From CAZVYJ01 sp964631565 (GTDB lineage Bacteria; Planctomycetota; Phycisphaerae; SM23-33), in contig CAZVYJ010000009.1 in NCBI GenBank assembly GCA_964631565.1, forward strand, positions 13,981 to 77,980: a DNA stretch of 64,000 bases. Direction: 5' to 3'. The notes below the pieces were generated by a model. It did no database searches. It was not told the DNA's origin and worked only from the letters and a program-made list of their open reading frames with translations. Position 1 is the stretch's first letter. Each line of letters begins with the position of its first letter. Made by a program: the position numbers and the translations under genes. Positions 16,152-24,360 of this stretch are shown one piece after another.

Positions 16152-18419
16152 TTACTTTATACGATACACCTGGCTGCGGAGGCGGATTATCAGTTCCTCG
16201 CCTTCCTGCTGGCTGGCGAGAATCTGGTTTTCCTCGGTAGTATTGGCCTTGACCAGCTCGAAATACTTCTCGCTGTACCGCTCCACATCCTCGATTTTCT
16301 CTTTGTCCTTTTCCGGGTCTACGTCGGATGCGTTGGATGCTATCCACACCCTGCCCCGCTGATAGACGGCCTGATTGCCGATATTCCGGACGCCGGAAAC
16401 TTTCTCTTTCTCGTCTTTCTCGTAAGTATCCTTTCTGCCGTAGCCGATCTGCTCTGAATCCGTTACACCGGGAGCCGATGCGCCCTTTACCTGTGTTGCC
16501 TCGTTGAGTACGCTCCTGTTTTTCGCACCACGCTGGCCGGTCTCGCCCTCCACCTTTCTCAACTCACTGGTGCTTCTCCTGGCCCGCTCGCGGACTTCAC
16601 CCGGCCTGGACAATGTCGTTCTCTCGTCGGCGAGGAAGCTGGTGTACGGCGTCATTATGCCGTAGGCCATGGAAAGGCGGACAAGTTCGTCGATGACTTC
16701 CTTGTTCTCGCCGTGAAGCTGTATCTGGTCGAGCAGCCAGCCTACCCGCCGCATCGCCCAGAGTTTTTCGACGAACTTGTACGGGTCGTATTCGCCGCCG
16801 CCGACTGCATTCCGAACGGTAACGGGATATTCAAATGCCTTCTGCTGGCCTTCGTATACGCCCTTGACCACCAGCGTGGCGGAAACATTGTCACGCGAAT
16901 CCCCGCCGCCTTCCACGCTGTAGCGGCCGAGCAGCACTATCTGGTCGCCTTCGAAAATGTCGCCGATCTCGCGCGGGTACACATCGGAGAGCTTCACGCC
17001 CGGCATTTCAACGGTGACGTTGGTCATGACGGGATTTTTAATCTTCGTGTAAAGTGACGAAACCTTGGTCTCGATGGGTTCGTTGGGCTTTACGTATTCG
17101 CTTCTGCCGCCGTTGTCGCCGACCATCTTGTCCAGCAGGCGGACGTTGACGTCGTAGCCCACGCCGAACGCGAACAGCCTTGCGCCGGCCTTGTTGGCGT
17201 CTTTCGTGTCGGCGATGATTTTATCTTCCTTGGTATGCGCCGGCGTCTTGCCAGCCGTCGGCAGACCATCGGTCAGGAAAATTATGTACTTGGGCCTGCC
17301 GGTCGGTTTGTCGGCCTCACCGGCCCAGCTGCCCATGGCGACCTGAAGCGCCTCGTGTATGTCGGTCGAGCCGTTGGCCTCGATGCCGTCAAGCATCTTA
17401 AGGGCCTCTTTGACCTTGTCGCCGGCCGGGGCAAGCTCCTTGAAGAAAGGCGAAACTGTATCGCTGTAGACGATGATATTGAAGCGGTCTCCGCTGTTAA
17501 GGCCTCCCAGCACCTGGGCGGCCGCCTTGCGGGCCTGCTCGATCTTCTCGCCGCTCATCGAGCCGCTCTTGTCCAGCACGATAACCACGTCCTTGGCGAC
17601 GACGCCGGTCTGGGCCGTCCGCGGATTCGGAGTAGCGAGCACCATGAAATAGCCGTCTTCGCTGGTGGGCTTGCTGGTTATCATCGTCGCGCCGATTGCC
17701 TCGTCACCCTCCCTGTAGAACACCTGAATGTCGCTGGTCGGCAGCGTGTTTTTCGCCGAGTAGACGGCCGTCACGTGGCCGGTGTCTTTCGGGTCGCGAT
17801 TGACCGTCAGGTCGTGGGTCGGCGAGTAGACGGCGGAAACGTCGGTATTGGACTTGATGTCAACCGTCACCTGCACGTCTTCAATCGGCCGGGCGGAAAA
17901 CTTCTCGGTGTTCAGCGGGTACCATACCTCGACCAGGCCGTTGTCTTTCTTGCAGACGTACTTGTAGTTGACGACGATTCTGGCCGGCGTGCCCGGCTCC
18001 AGCGGAAACGCCCTGGTCCGGTAAAGACCGAACCCGGCGTATTCCAGAAGCGCAGGGTCCTTCTTCTGGCGGACGATGTCTTCGTAGATTTTCCGGGCTT
18101 CGTCGGCCTTCATCAGCCTGGCGGAGTATTCCTTGTCGTTGACCAGCAGCGTCATTGAATCGATCGCCGCCCCCGGAGGCACGGGGAAGAGATACTCCAC
18201 CTCTATCATTCCCTTGCCGGTGTTGATGAATTCCTGGTCGATGCTCACCGAAGCGACCTGGTCGCGGACCTTGATGTTCACGCGATGATATTTGACCGCC
18301 CACGAGCCGGTGACCCGAACCTCAGGATTGACCGGCACGATAAGGCCGTCGGCCGCAGCAATCGATGCGGCAAACCCCACAAGCAGAACAGCAGTTAAGA
18401 ACCTTATTTTCCCCGTCAT
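16152..18419 (-). CDS. Exported VIT and von Willebrand factor A domain protein
   Basis: A 755-residue protein with a signal peptide (residues about 5-23). A VIT (vault/inter-alpha-trypsin inhibitor) domain follows at about 25-160, with the typical AEYLFPVPPGA-like core (VEYLFPVPPGAAIDSM) and DEARKIYEDIV. The VWA domain at about 270-440 has an intact metal-ion-dependent adhesion site, DKSGSMS. A beta-rich region and a charged, low-complexity C-terminus complete it. Such proteins are usually surface or periplasmic adhesion or assembly factors. AGGAG precedes the ATG. It lies downstream of glyQS in the same direction, separated by 155 bases. Confidence 0.87.
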   Translation of the reverse strand: MTGKIRFLTAVLLVGFAASIAAADGLIVPVNPEVRVTGSWAVKYHRVNIKVRDQVASVSIDQEFINTGKGMIEVEYLFPVPPGAAIDSMTLLVNDKEYSARLMKADEARKIYEDIVRQKKDPALLEYAGFGLYRTRAFPLEPGTPARIVVNYKYVCKKDNGLVEVWYPLNTEKFSARPIEDVQVTVDIKSNTDVSAVYSPTHDLTVNRDPKDTGHVTAVYSAKNTLPTSDIQVFYREGDEAIGATMITSKPTSEDGYFMVLATPNPRTAQTGVVAKDVVIVLDKSGSMSGEKIEQARKAAAQVLGGLNSGDRFNIIVYSDTVSPFFKELAPAGDKVKEALKMLDGIEANGSTDIHEALQVAMGSWAGEADKPTGRPKYIIFLTDGLPTAGKTPAHTKEDKIIADTKDANKAGARLFAFGVGYDVNVRLLDKMVGDNGGRSEYVKPNEPIETKVSSLYTKIKNPVMTNVTVEMPGVKLSDVYPREIGDIFEGDQIVLLGRYSVEGGGDSRDNVSATLVVKGVYEGQQKAFEYPVTVRNAVGGGEYDPYKFVEKLWAMRRVGWLLDQIQLHGENKEVIDELVRLSMAYGIMTPYTSFLADERTTLSRPGEVRERARRSTSELRKVEGETGQRGAKNRSVLNEATQVKGASAPGVTDSEQIGYGRKDTYEKDEKEKVSGVRNIGNQAVYQRGRVWIASNASDVDPEKDKEKIEDVERYSEKYFELVKANTTEENQILASQQEGEELIIRLRSQVYRIK

Positions 18420-18537
18420 GGCGATGTCTCCTGCATAAGACGTTTCCGTGTGTCAATGTCTTCTACAGAAGATTGGACGCGGAACCGCCCCCGCGGTTCA
18501 CCGTTTTGGAAGAATAATATTTCAGATTGGAAATTTC

Positions 18538-18564
18538 GGATTTGAAATTTGAGATTTCAAATCC
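18538..18564. repeat. 11-bp A/T-rich hairpin after glyQS
   Basis: GGATTTGAAAT (18538-18548) pairs perfectly with ATTTCAAATCC (18554-18564) around TTGAG. It starts 11 bases after the end of glyQS on the minus strand and is the best candidate for its terminator, though the following sequence (GAAATTTCC) has only a short T-run. Confidence 0.5.
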
Positions 18565-18574
18565 CGGATTTTAT

Positions 18575-20083
18575 TCAGCTTATCCGCTCTCTGATGTACT
18601 GCAGAACCTTGTCAGCCGCGACGCGGTCCTGCTTGAGCGAGTCGCGATCGCGGATAGTCACGGTCTGGTCTTCGCCGGTCTGTCCGTCGACGGTCACGCA
18701 GAACGGCGTGCCGGCTTCGTCCTGGCGGCGGTAGCGTCGGCCGACCGCGCCCTTCTCGTCGTAGAAGCTGGCAAGCCCGGCTGACTGCATTTCCCGATGA
18801 ATCTTCAAGGCGACTTCCGGCATGCCGTCTTTCTTGACCAGCGGGAAGACGGCGACTTTGGTCGGGGCCAGCCGCGGGTGAAATTTCATCACAGTCCGCG
18901 TCTGCATGACGCCGTTCTCGTCGGGCGCTTCGTCTTCACAGTAGGCCTCGCAGAGGAACGCCAGCGTCGCGCGGTCGACGCCGCCGGACGGCTCGATGAC
19001 GTAAGGAATGAAACGCTCCTTCGTCTCGTCATCGAAATATGTCATGTCGCGGCCGGAAGCGTTCTGATGGCTCTTCAGGTCGAAGTCGGTCCGGTTCGCC
19101 ACGCCTTCAAGCTCGCTTATGCCGAACGGGAACTGGTATTCGATATCCGCGCAGGCCCGGGCGTAGTGGGCTAGCTCGCTCTTTTCGTGATCGCGAAGCC
19201 GCAGCTTGCTGCTGGTCAGCCCGTGTTTTACATACCATTGATACCGCGCGTCGCGCCAGTACGTGTACCACTGGTCGGCCTCGTTGGGATGGCAGAAGAA
19301 CTCGATTTCCATCTGCTCGAACTCGCGGCTGCGGAAGGTGTAATTCCGAGGGTTAATCTCGTTGCGGAACGACTTGCCTATCTGGGCGATGCCGAATGGC
19401 ATCTTCAGACGCGACGTGTCCAGCACGTTCTTGTAGTTGCAGAAAATGCCCTGCGCCGTTTCCGGGCGCAGGTAAGCGACGGCGGATGAATCTTCCATCG
19501 CGCCGACGAATGTTTTGAACATCATGTTGAACTTGCGGGCGTCGGTAAGCTCGCCGCCGCAAAGCGGGCATACGCCGTGCTGACCCTGCGGCAACTGGTC
19601 GCCGCGCGAGATTGTCCATTTCAGCGAGTCGGCCTTCTGTTCGAGCCTGCGGCGTGTCTTGCTGTTCGCCCTGGCGATGACGGCTTCCCTGGCCTTTTCC
19701 GGGTCGTCCGCCTCGACGCCGGCCGACAGAAGCACGTTCTCGCCGTCGGCGGCGATGACATTGAACACCTTGTCCGCGCGGAAGCGGGCCTTGCAGCCCT
19801 TGCAGTCGACCAGCGGGTCGTTGAAGTTCACGACGTGCCCGGAGGCCTCCCAGACCTTCGGGTTCATGATAATCGTGCAGTCCAGGCCCACCATGTCGTC
19901 GCGGCGGCGGACGATATCCTCCCACCATGCGGTCTTGACGTTGCGCTTAAGCTCCACGCCCAGCGGGCCGTAGTCCCAGAACCCGTTTATGCCGCCGTAA
20001 ATCTCCGACGACTGAAAAATGAACCCGCGCCGCTTGCACAGCGCCACCAGCTTGTCCATGAGATCGTTGCTGTTCTCTGCCAT
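18575..20083 (-). CDS. glyQS: Glycyl-tRNA synthetase, single-chain dimeric type
   Basis: Class II synthetase that attaches glycine to tRNA-Gly. The 502-residue single chain is the eukaryotic/archaeal/Gram-positive type, not the alpha2-beta2 form. Motif 1 region begins at the N-terminus (SSEIYGGINGFWDYGPLG). Motif 2 is seen as FRNEINPRNYTFRSREFEQMEIEFF, and motif 3 near PSGGVDRATLAFL. A C-rich insertion (CKGC and CPLCGGE) could bind zinc. The C-terminal anticodon-binding domain ends in a loop with FCVTVDGQT. The ATG at 20083 has AGGAAG at the right distance; the upstream in-frame GTG is too close to it. Confidence 0.95.
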   Translation of the reverse strand: MAENSNDLMDKLVALCKRRGFIFQSSEIYGGINGFWDYGPLGVELKRNVKTAWWEDIVRRRDDMVGLDCTIIMNPKVWEASGHVVNFNDPLVDCKGCKARFRADKVFNVIAADGENVLLSAGVEADDPEKAREAVIARANSKTRRRLEQKADSLKWTISRGDQLPQGQHGVCPLCGGELTDARKFNMMFKTFVGAMEDSSAVAYLRPETAQGIFCNYKNVLDTSRLKMPFGIAQIGKSFRNEINPRNYTFRSREFEQMEIEFFCHPNEADQWYTYWRDARYQWYVKHGLTSSKLRLRDHEKSELAHYARACADIEYQFPFGISELEGVANRTDFDLKSHQNASGRDMTYFDDETKERFIPYVIEPSGGVDRATLAFLCEAYCEDEAPDENGVMQTRTVMKFHPRLAPTKVAVFPLVKKDGMPEVALKIHREMQSAGLASFYDEKGAVGRRYRRQDEAGTPFCVTVDGQTGEDQTVTIRDRDSLKQDRVAADKVLQYIRERIS

Positions 20084-20137
20084 TGTCACTTCCTGTAAAA
20101 TTTTCCGGTTTTCCGCGAGCGGGCAACAAGAGGTACC

Positions 20138-20166
20138 ATGATAGGCACCCGGTGTCCGTCAGACAA
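20138..20166 (-). promoter_or_regulatory. Sigma-70 promoter for glyQS
   Basis: On the minus strand TTGTCT (20166-20161, 4 of 6) and TATCAT (20143-20138, 5 of 6) are separated by exactly 17 bases, giving a leader of about 50 bases before the glyQS ATG. Confidence 0.65.
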
Positions 20167-20172
20167 GGGGCC

Positions 20173-20192
20173 TACTCACTCTTAAGTGAGTA
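20173..20192. promoter_or_regulatory. Palindrome between divergent promoters
   Basis: TACTCACT (20173-20180) pairs with AGTGAGTA (20185-20192) around CTTA. It lies between the -35 boxes of the divergent glyQS and amidohydrolase promoters, the position expected of an operator; it could equally be a structural element. No regulator is identified. Confidence 0.35.
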
Positions 20193-20206
20193 TGCCCAAT
20201 TAAGTG

Positions 20207-20235
20207 TTCATATCGTCCGAACTGTCAGGTAAACT
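20207..20235 (+). promoter_or_regulatory. Promoter of the amidohydrolase gene, probably leaderless
   Basis: TTCATA (20207-20212, 4 of 6) and TAAACT (20230-20235, 4 of 6) are 17 bases apart. Eight bases separate the -10 box from the ATG at 20244, and there is no Shine-Dalgarno sequence. Confidence 0.5.
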
Positions 20236-20243
20236 CCACCCTT

Positions 20244-21047
20244 ATGAGCACGATAGACATTCACACGCACGCTTTTCCGGACAGGCTGGCGCCGCGGGCG
20301 ATAGAATCGCTGCAGGACAAGGCGCCGTGGCAGGCCGTCGGCGACGGAACGCTAAGCGGGCTGCTGGACTCGATGGACGACGCGGATATCGACATGTCCG
20401 TAATCTGCATGATAGCCACCAAACCCGACCAGGTCAGCGACATATTCCGCTGGTGCAAAAAGGTGCGGTCGGAGCGCATCGAGCCGTTTCCGTCGGTGCA
20501 TCCGGCCGTCAAGAAACCGGGCAAGTGGGTGGAGAAAATCGCCAAGGCCGGCTTCGTCGGCATAAAACTGCACCCGATGTACCAGGACTTCCTCGCCGAC
20601 GATCCGAAAATGGATGAAATATACGCAGCCGCGTCGGACAACAACCTGACGGTGACGCTGCACTGCGGACGTGACATCGCTTTCGGCGATGACGACGACC
20701 GGGCCAGTCCCGCACGCGTCGCCGAGGTCGCCGGTCGGTTCTCGCATCTCAAACTGCTCTGCACGCACCTGGGGGGCTGGAACTCGTGGGACGACGTGGA
20801 AAAATACCTGCTCGGGAGCAGCGTCTGCCTGGAAACGTCGTTCGCGATACAGTTCCTCGGTAACGAACGTGCAGCCGGGATTATCCGTCGCCACGGCGCC
20901 GAAAAGGTGCTGTTCGGCACGGACTGGCCGTGGCAGAATCAGCGTGACGAGATCGAACGCATCAACGCCCTGCCGCTGACGAACCAGCAGAAGCGGGACA
21001 TCCTCCTGAAAAACGCCGCATCGCTGCTTGGACTTTACGAACGGTAA
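20244..21047 (+). CDS. Amidohydrolase-2 family metal-dependent hydrolase
   Basis: A 267-residue TIM-barrel enzyme of the amidohydrolase-related (Amidohydro_2) family. Metal-binding HxH is at residues 7-9 (DIHTHAFP). Later conserved points are KLHPMYQDF, TLHCGRD, CTHLGG and the C-terminal FGTDWPW, where the Asp is the usual catalytic residue. Relatives include aminocarboxymuconate-semialdehyde decarboxylase and lactone hydrolases; the true substrate cannot be told. It is divergent from glyQS and has its own promoter. Confidence 0.85.
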   Translation: MSTIDIHTHAFPDRLAPRAIESLQDKAPWQAVGDGTLSGLLDSMDDADIDMSVICMIATKPDQVSDIFRWCKKVRSERIEPFPSVHPAVKKPGKWVEKIAKAGFVGIKLHPMYQDFLADDPKMDEIYAAASDNNLTVTLHCGRDIAFGDDDDRASPARVAEVAGRFSHLKLLCTHLGGWNSWDDVEKYLLGSSVCLETSFAIQFLGNERAAGIIRRHGAEKVLFGTDWPWQNQRDEIERINALPLTNQQKRDILLKNAASLLGLYER

Positions 21048-21098
21048 GGGCGGCTAAAATTCGACGCCGGTTTCAATTTCGTCCGCATGGATAATCCG

Positions 21099-21593
21099 CT
21101 ACTGGCCGCCGCTTTTTATCCAGTAAAGGTTCAAAAGCAACGGCGCCGAACCTCCCTCCTCGACAACCGAAACGCCGGCCCGCATTTTTCGTGTCGAGCC
21201 GGTGTCGTCGACAACCATGCGGGTGATTTTTATCCGTGTTATCCGGTTGCGATTTATCTCCAGTTTCAGCCGGTTGAGTGCGGACTCCTTGTCGGTTATA
21301 TATCCGCCGCCCGTAAACTCGTCATCGACGTACTTCTCGAACGCCGCGGTGCCGCCGTTTTCCACGTCGCTGACTATTTCGCGGAAGTTGGCGATTATCT
21401 GCTCGCGATCGGTGACGACTGCGCGTTCTATCGCGAAAACCACGCCGGCGAGCAGAATCGGCGCCGCAAGCAGCATCGCAATCCGTCGCGAACGGCGTTC
21501 ATACCAGATGCCAGCCAGGGCCAGTTCCGCGACCGCCATGGCGACGTAGAGATATGCAGGGTCTTCGAACAAAACTCTCTTCAGCTCGTTCAT
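21099..21593 (-). CDS. Small membrane-anchored protein, function unknown
   Basis: A 164-residue protein with two N-terminal membrane helices (about residues 14-32 and 38-56, separated by a basic ERRSRR loop), followed by a soluble domain of about 100 residues. The soluble part alternates helix and strands (EQIIANFREIVSDVENG, FEKYVDDEF, RITRIKITRMVVDD) in the style of an NTF2/SnoaL-like fold, but this is a guess from pattern. The ATG at 21593 is chosen; a TAAAAT box lies seven bases upstream and no Shine-Dalgarno is present, so a leaderless message is possible. It is divergent from the MerR-like gene. Confidence 0.65.
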   Translation of the reverse strand: MNELKRVLFEDPAYLYVAMAVAELALAGIWYERRSRRIAMLLAAPILLAGVVFAIERAVVTDREQIIANFREIVSDVENGGTAAFEKYVDDEFTGGGYITDKESALNRLKLEINRNRITRIKITRMVVDDTGSTRKMRAGVSVVEEGGSAPLLLNLYWIKSGGQ

Positions 21594-21673
21594 GGGCGAT
21601 ATTTTAACTGTCAAAGTCCTGCTTTCTAAAGTTTTATGCCCGAAACTGGCGATAATTCTTTCGGAAGATGATC

Positions 21674-21922
21674 ATGACACCCGCTAAACCCGCAGATGCC
21701 GAACTGATGCGTATTTCCGCAGCGGCAAAAGCCGCTGGGGTAAGCACTCAGACAATCGAGTATTACATAATGCTGGGGCTGGTTTCGCCGCTGCGCCGCG
21801 GAGGAAAAAAGGGGCGTTTTTTCGACAAAAAGCTCGTCAAGCGAATTCGTCTCATTCGCCAGCTCAATGAATCCGGCTATACGCTTCGCGCTATCCGCGA
21901 AACCTACATGCACAGACGATAG
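21674..21922 (+). CDS. MerR-type DNA-binding protein without effector domain
   Basis: An 82-residue protein that consists of the winged helix-turn-helix of the MerR family: RISAAAKAAGVSTQTIEYYIMLGLVSPLRRG, then FFDKKLVKRIRLIRQLNESGYTLRAIRE. The usual long dimerisation helix and effector-binding C-terminus are missing, as in short MerR_1-type or Xis-like proteins. GGAAG at 21663-21667 fits the ATG at 21674; the ATG at 21668 would be too close. It stands upstream of the sensor kinase gene but has a 231-base gap to it. Confidence 0.78.
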   Translation: MTPAKPADAELMRISAAAKAAGVSTQTIEYYIMLGLVSPLRRGGKKGRFFDKKLVKRIRLIRQLNESGYTLRAIRETYMHRR

Positions 21923-21929
21923 CCGGCGG

Positions 21930-22060
21930 TTGAAAACTCCAAAATCCCAAAACACAAATTCCAAACAAATTCCAACGTTCAAGCTCCAAACCTTTGCAAC
22001 CCATGCGTCACGGAAAACATTCGAGTTTGTTTTTTGTGATTTGGATTTTTATGGCGAGTC
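21930..22060. repeat. A/T-rich imperfect inverted repeat
   Basis: A string of CCAAAATCCCAAAACACAAATTCC-like words (about 21938-21975) is mirrored by GTTTGTTTTTTGTGATTTGGATTTTT-like sequence (about 22024-22052). This type of low-complexity spacer is out of keeping with the GC-rich surroundings and has no coding potential. It fills the gap between the MerR-like gene and the sensor kinase. Confidence 0.4.
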
Positions 22061-22138
22061 TGAGGCGCCGGCCTTGTGACGGATGCATTTGTCATATACA
22101 GCAGGTCGGCACTGCTTCCATCACGGGCCGCCTTAGCG

Positions 22139-22144
22139 TAGAAT
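22139..22144 (+). promoter_or_regulatory. -10 box close to the sensor kinase start
   Basis: TAGAAT (22139-22144, 5 of 6) is nine bases before the ATG at 22154. No Shine-Dalgarno sequence is present, so the message may be leaderless or nearly so. The -35 region is poor. Confidence 0.4.
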
Positions 22145-22153
22145 AGCTTCGCC

Positions 22154-23821
22154 ATGGCAAAAAAGTTCGTCAAAATCTCTCTGGCTACCAAGTTCCGCCT
22201 GCTGCTAGGAACCGCCCTGCTGGTGGTCATAGCCGCCGCGCTCGTCGTGCCGTGGTATTTCGTGGAGTTGCTGGCCGAGCAGAGCCTGCAGCGAAGCGCC
22301 GACGAACTCACAAGGCTGCGGCTGAACGAATGGGTGGACAGGCATCCCGGAAACAAACAGGACGCGAAAGATAAAAGCGAAATCGCCGCATATTACAGCC
22401 GCGGCGCGTCAGCCTCCGACGAGGACGCACAGAACCGCGACCGCGAAGGGCCCGCCGTTATCACGCTCACCAGCGACAACGAGCCCGACCGTCCGCTGGA
22501 CGCCTCCGGACGAAACGCGCAGAAGGCGTTCCTGAAAAATCCTGACCAGAAGCTCGCCGTGATACGCGGCGAAACCGAACGCGGGCGAACCGTCTATTAC
22601 TGCTACAGGGCCATGAGAATGGACCCGACATGCATGGCCGCCAGCTGCCACGGGCCGGGCGCGTCGCTGGAAAACCAGCGACAATCGGGCCAGCTTGTCG
22701 GAATGATAAAAGTCACCATGCCGCCCAACGCGGGCGGCAGTTCGATCGTATGGTGGGCGAGGCTGGCGTTCCTCATAGGCGGCGGACTTGCGGCGCTGCT
22801 TGCGACGATATTCCTTGCCGTCATCACACAGCGGCTGATACTCCGCCCGGTGCGCAAGCTGAGGCAGATGTCGGAAAAAGTCGCCGAAGGCGACCTGACC
22901 GTCCGCAGCGACCTGCACACTCGCGACGAGCTGCAGCTTCTCGGCGAACGTTTCAACGAAATGCTCGAGGCCATCAGCGACCAGCACAACAAGCTGCGTT
23001 CCGCCAACCGCGCCGCTGATCTTAAGCTGAACGAGCTGGCCGAGGCAAACGTCACGCTGTTCCAGGCCAACAAGGTCAAGACGGAGTTCCTTACGAACGT
23101 CTCGCACGAACTGCGAACGCCGCTGAACAGCATTATCGGTTTCGCGGAACTGCTTAGCGAAAACGCCGACGAACGCGTCAGCCGGTACAGCCAGAATATA
23201 GCGACGGCCTCACGAAACCTGCTCAACATGATAAACGACCTGCTGGACCTCGCGAAGATCGAGGCCGGCCGGGCACAAGTCCGCATAGACAAGGTCTCGC
23301 TGACCGGCACCTGTCAGACGATGATTTCGCTCATGCAGCCTCAGGCCGACAAAAAACAGATCGCCCTGAACATGGAACTCGACGAAGACCTGCCGCTGAT
23401 AACGACCGACGGCGGTAAGCTTCAGCAGATTCTCTACAACCTGCTCGCCAACGCCATCAAGTTCACTCCGGTCGCCGGCCAGGTAACGCTGTCGGCCAAA
23501 TGCAACGGCAGGCAGGCCGGGCAGGAAGGCCAGCCGCCGCGCGAAGTGTCCATTTCGGTCGCCGACACAGGCCCGGGCATAAGCGAAGCCGACCAGAAGC
23601 ACGTGTTCGAGAAGTTCTACCAGGCCGACGCCACGCTGACGAAAAAGACAACCGGCACGGGACTGGGACTTGCGATATCGAAGGAACTCTCCAACCTGCT
23701 CGGCGGCAGGCTGACATTCCGAAGCTCCCCCGGCAACGGAACGGTATTCACGCTGACTCTTCCAGTCAATGGCGCAGACGACAATCCCACCGGCCGGGGC
23801 GCGGCAGGCAGTCAGGTCTGA
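22154..23821 (+). CDS. Membrane sensor histidine kinase with a DUF3365-like domain and CX4CH motif
   Basis: A 555-residue kinase. Domains in order: first membrane helix (about residues 18-38); periplasmic domain to about residue 195, resembling the DUF3365/Tll0287-like heme sensor; second membrane helix (about 198-225); HAMP; HisKA with phospho-accepting His318 (SHELRTPLN); HATPase with NLLANAIKFT, VADTGPGI and GTGLGLAISKEL. The periplasmic part holds Cys160-x4-Cys165-His166, a possible covalent heme c site. It would autophosphorylate in response to a redox or gas signal (inference). No response regulator is adjacent, so its partner is unknown. Confidence 0.9.
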   Translation: MAKKFVKISLATKFRLLLGTALLVVIAAALVVPWYFVELLAEQSLQRSADELTRLRLNEWVDRHPGNKQDAKDKSEIAAYYSRGASASDEDAQNRDREGPAVITLTSDNEPDRPLDASGRNAQKAFLKNPDQKLAVIRGETERGRTVYYCYRAMRMDPTCMAASCHGPGASLENQRQSGQLVGMIKVTMPPNAGGSSIVWWARLAFLIGGGLAALLATIFLAVITQRLILRPVRKLRQMSEKVAEGDLTVRSDLHTRDELQLLGERFNEMLEAISDQHNKLRSANRAADLKLNELAEANVTLFQANKVKTEFLTNVSHELRTPLNSIIGFAELLSENADERVSRYSQNIATASRNLLNMINDLLDLAKIEAGRAQVRIDKVSLTGTCQTMISLMQPQADKKQIALNMELDEDLPLITTDGGKLQQILYNLLANAIKFTPVAGQVTLSAKCNGRQAGQEGQPPREVSISVADTGPGISEADQKHVFEKFYQADATLTKKTTGTGLGLAISKELSNLLGGRLTFRSSPGNGTVFTLTLPVNGADDNPTGRGAAGSQV

Positions 23822-23829
23822 AAACCGCT

Positions 23830-24222
23830 TTAGTACCACACGCTCAGAATGATGTTAGGCTCAGGCGTCTTGCCAGACATCGTCCCGATGACGGTTGATG
23901 CGTGCTTGACCTCGACTTCTTCCGAGTCAAGCCACTCGTTGACCATGTGCTCCATGTGCTCCAGCGACGCAACCGCTATCTTCGAGTGGAACATCTTGAA
24001 GCGGGTGGCCCCCGTCCTGTTCACGTTGAGCGGCCTTTTGAACTCCGACTTCGCTTCGGTCCTGATGGCCGTCGCGCCGAACGCCCTGACCTCGCCCTGA
24101 ACCGCGCCGTCTTCAACCAGGCTGATAGGCTCGGCAGCAGGCGGAATCGCAACGGCGTCGTCCCCGCCCTCCACCGAAATGGGCTTTTCGTCCGGGTCCG
24201 GCAAATCCAATGCTTCAGGCAT
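23830..24222 (-). CDS. Conserved-looking small protein, function unknown
   Basis: A 130-residue soluble protein with no signal peptide or membrane helix. The first 60 residues are proline- and acid-rich and probably disordered; the second half looks folded (TRFKMFHSKIAVASLEHMEHMVNEWLDS, then EVKHASTVIGTMSGK and ILSVWY at the very end). I recognise no domain. AGGAG eight bases upstream supports the ATG, and a good promoter lies at 24283-24310. It converges with the kinase gene with an 8-base gap. Confidence 0.7.
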   Translation of the reverse strand: MPEALDLPDPDEKPISVEGGDDAVAIPPAAEPISLVEDGAVQGEVRAFGATAIRTEAKSEFKRPLNVNRTGATRFKMFHSKIAVASLEHMEHMVNEWLDSEEVEVKHASTVIGTMSGKTPEPNIILSVWY

Positions 24223-24282
24223 AATAAAACTCCTGCAAACGAACTGACAATTTCGATGCGGAAAGAAGTGCTTACGTTGGTT

Positions 24283-24310
24283 ATTATATGGCCACAGTGA
24301 TGTCGGTCAA
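24283..24310 (-). promoter_or_regulatory. Sigma-70 promoter for the 130-aa protein
   Basis: On the minus strand TTGACC (24310-24305, 5 of 6) and a perfect TATAAT (24288-24283) are separated by 16 bases. The leader is about 55 bases and contains AGGAG. Confidence 0.7.
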
Positions 24311-24360
24311 GTAAACCCGGCAGCCAAAGGCAGCCACCTGCCAAGGAATCGCAGGCATCG

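Noticed and set aside
20086..20089. GTG start for glyQS two codons before the ATG
   Set aside because: It would leave only about one base to the AGGAAG ribosome-binding site; the ATG at 20083 has correct spacing.
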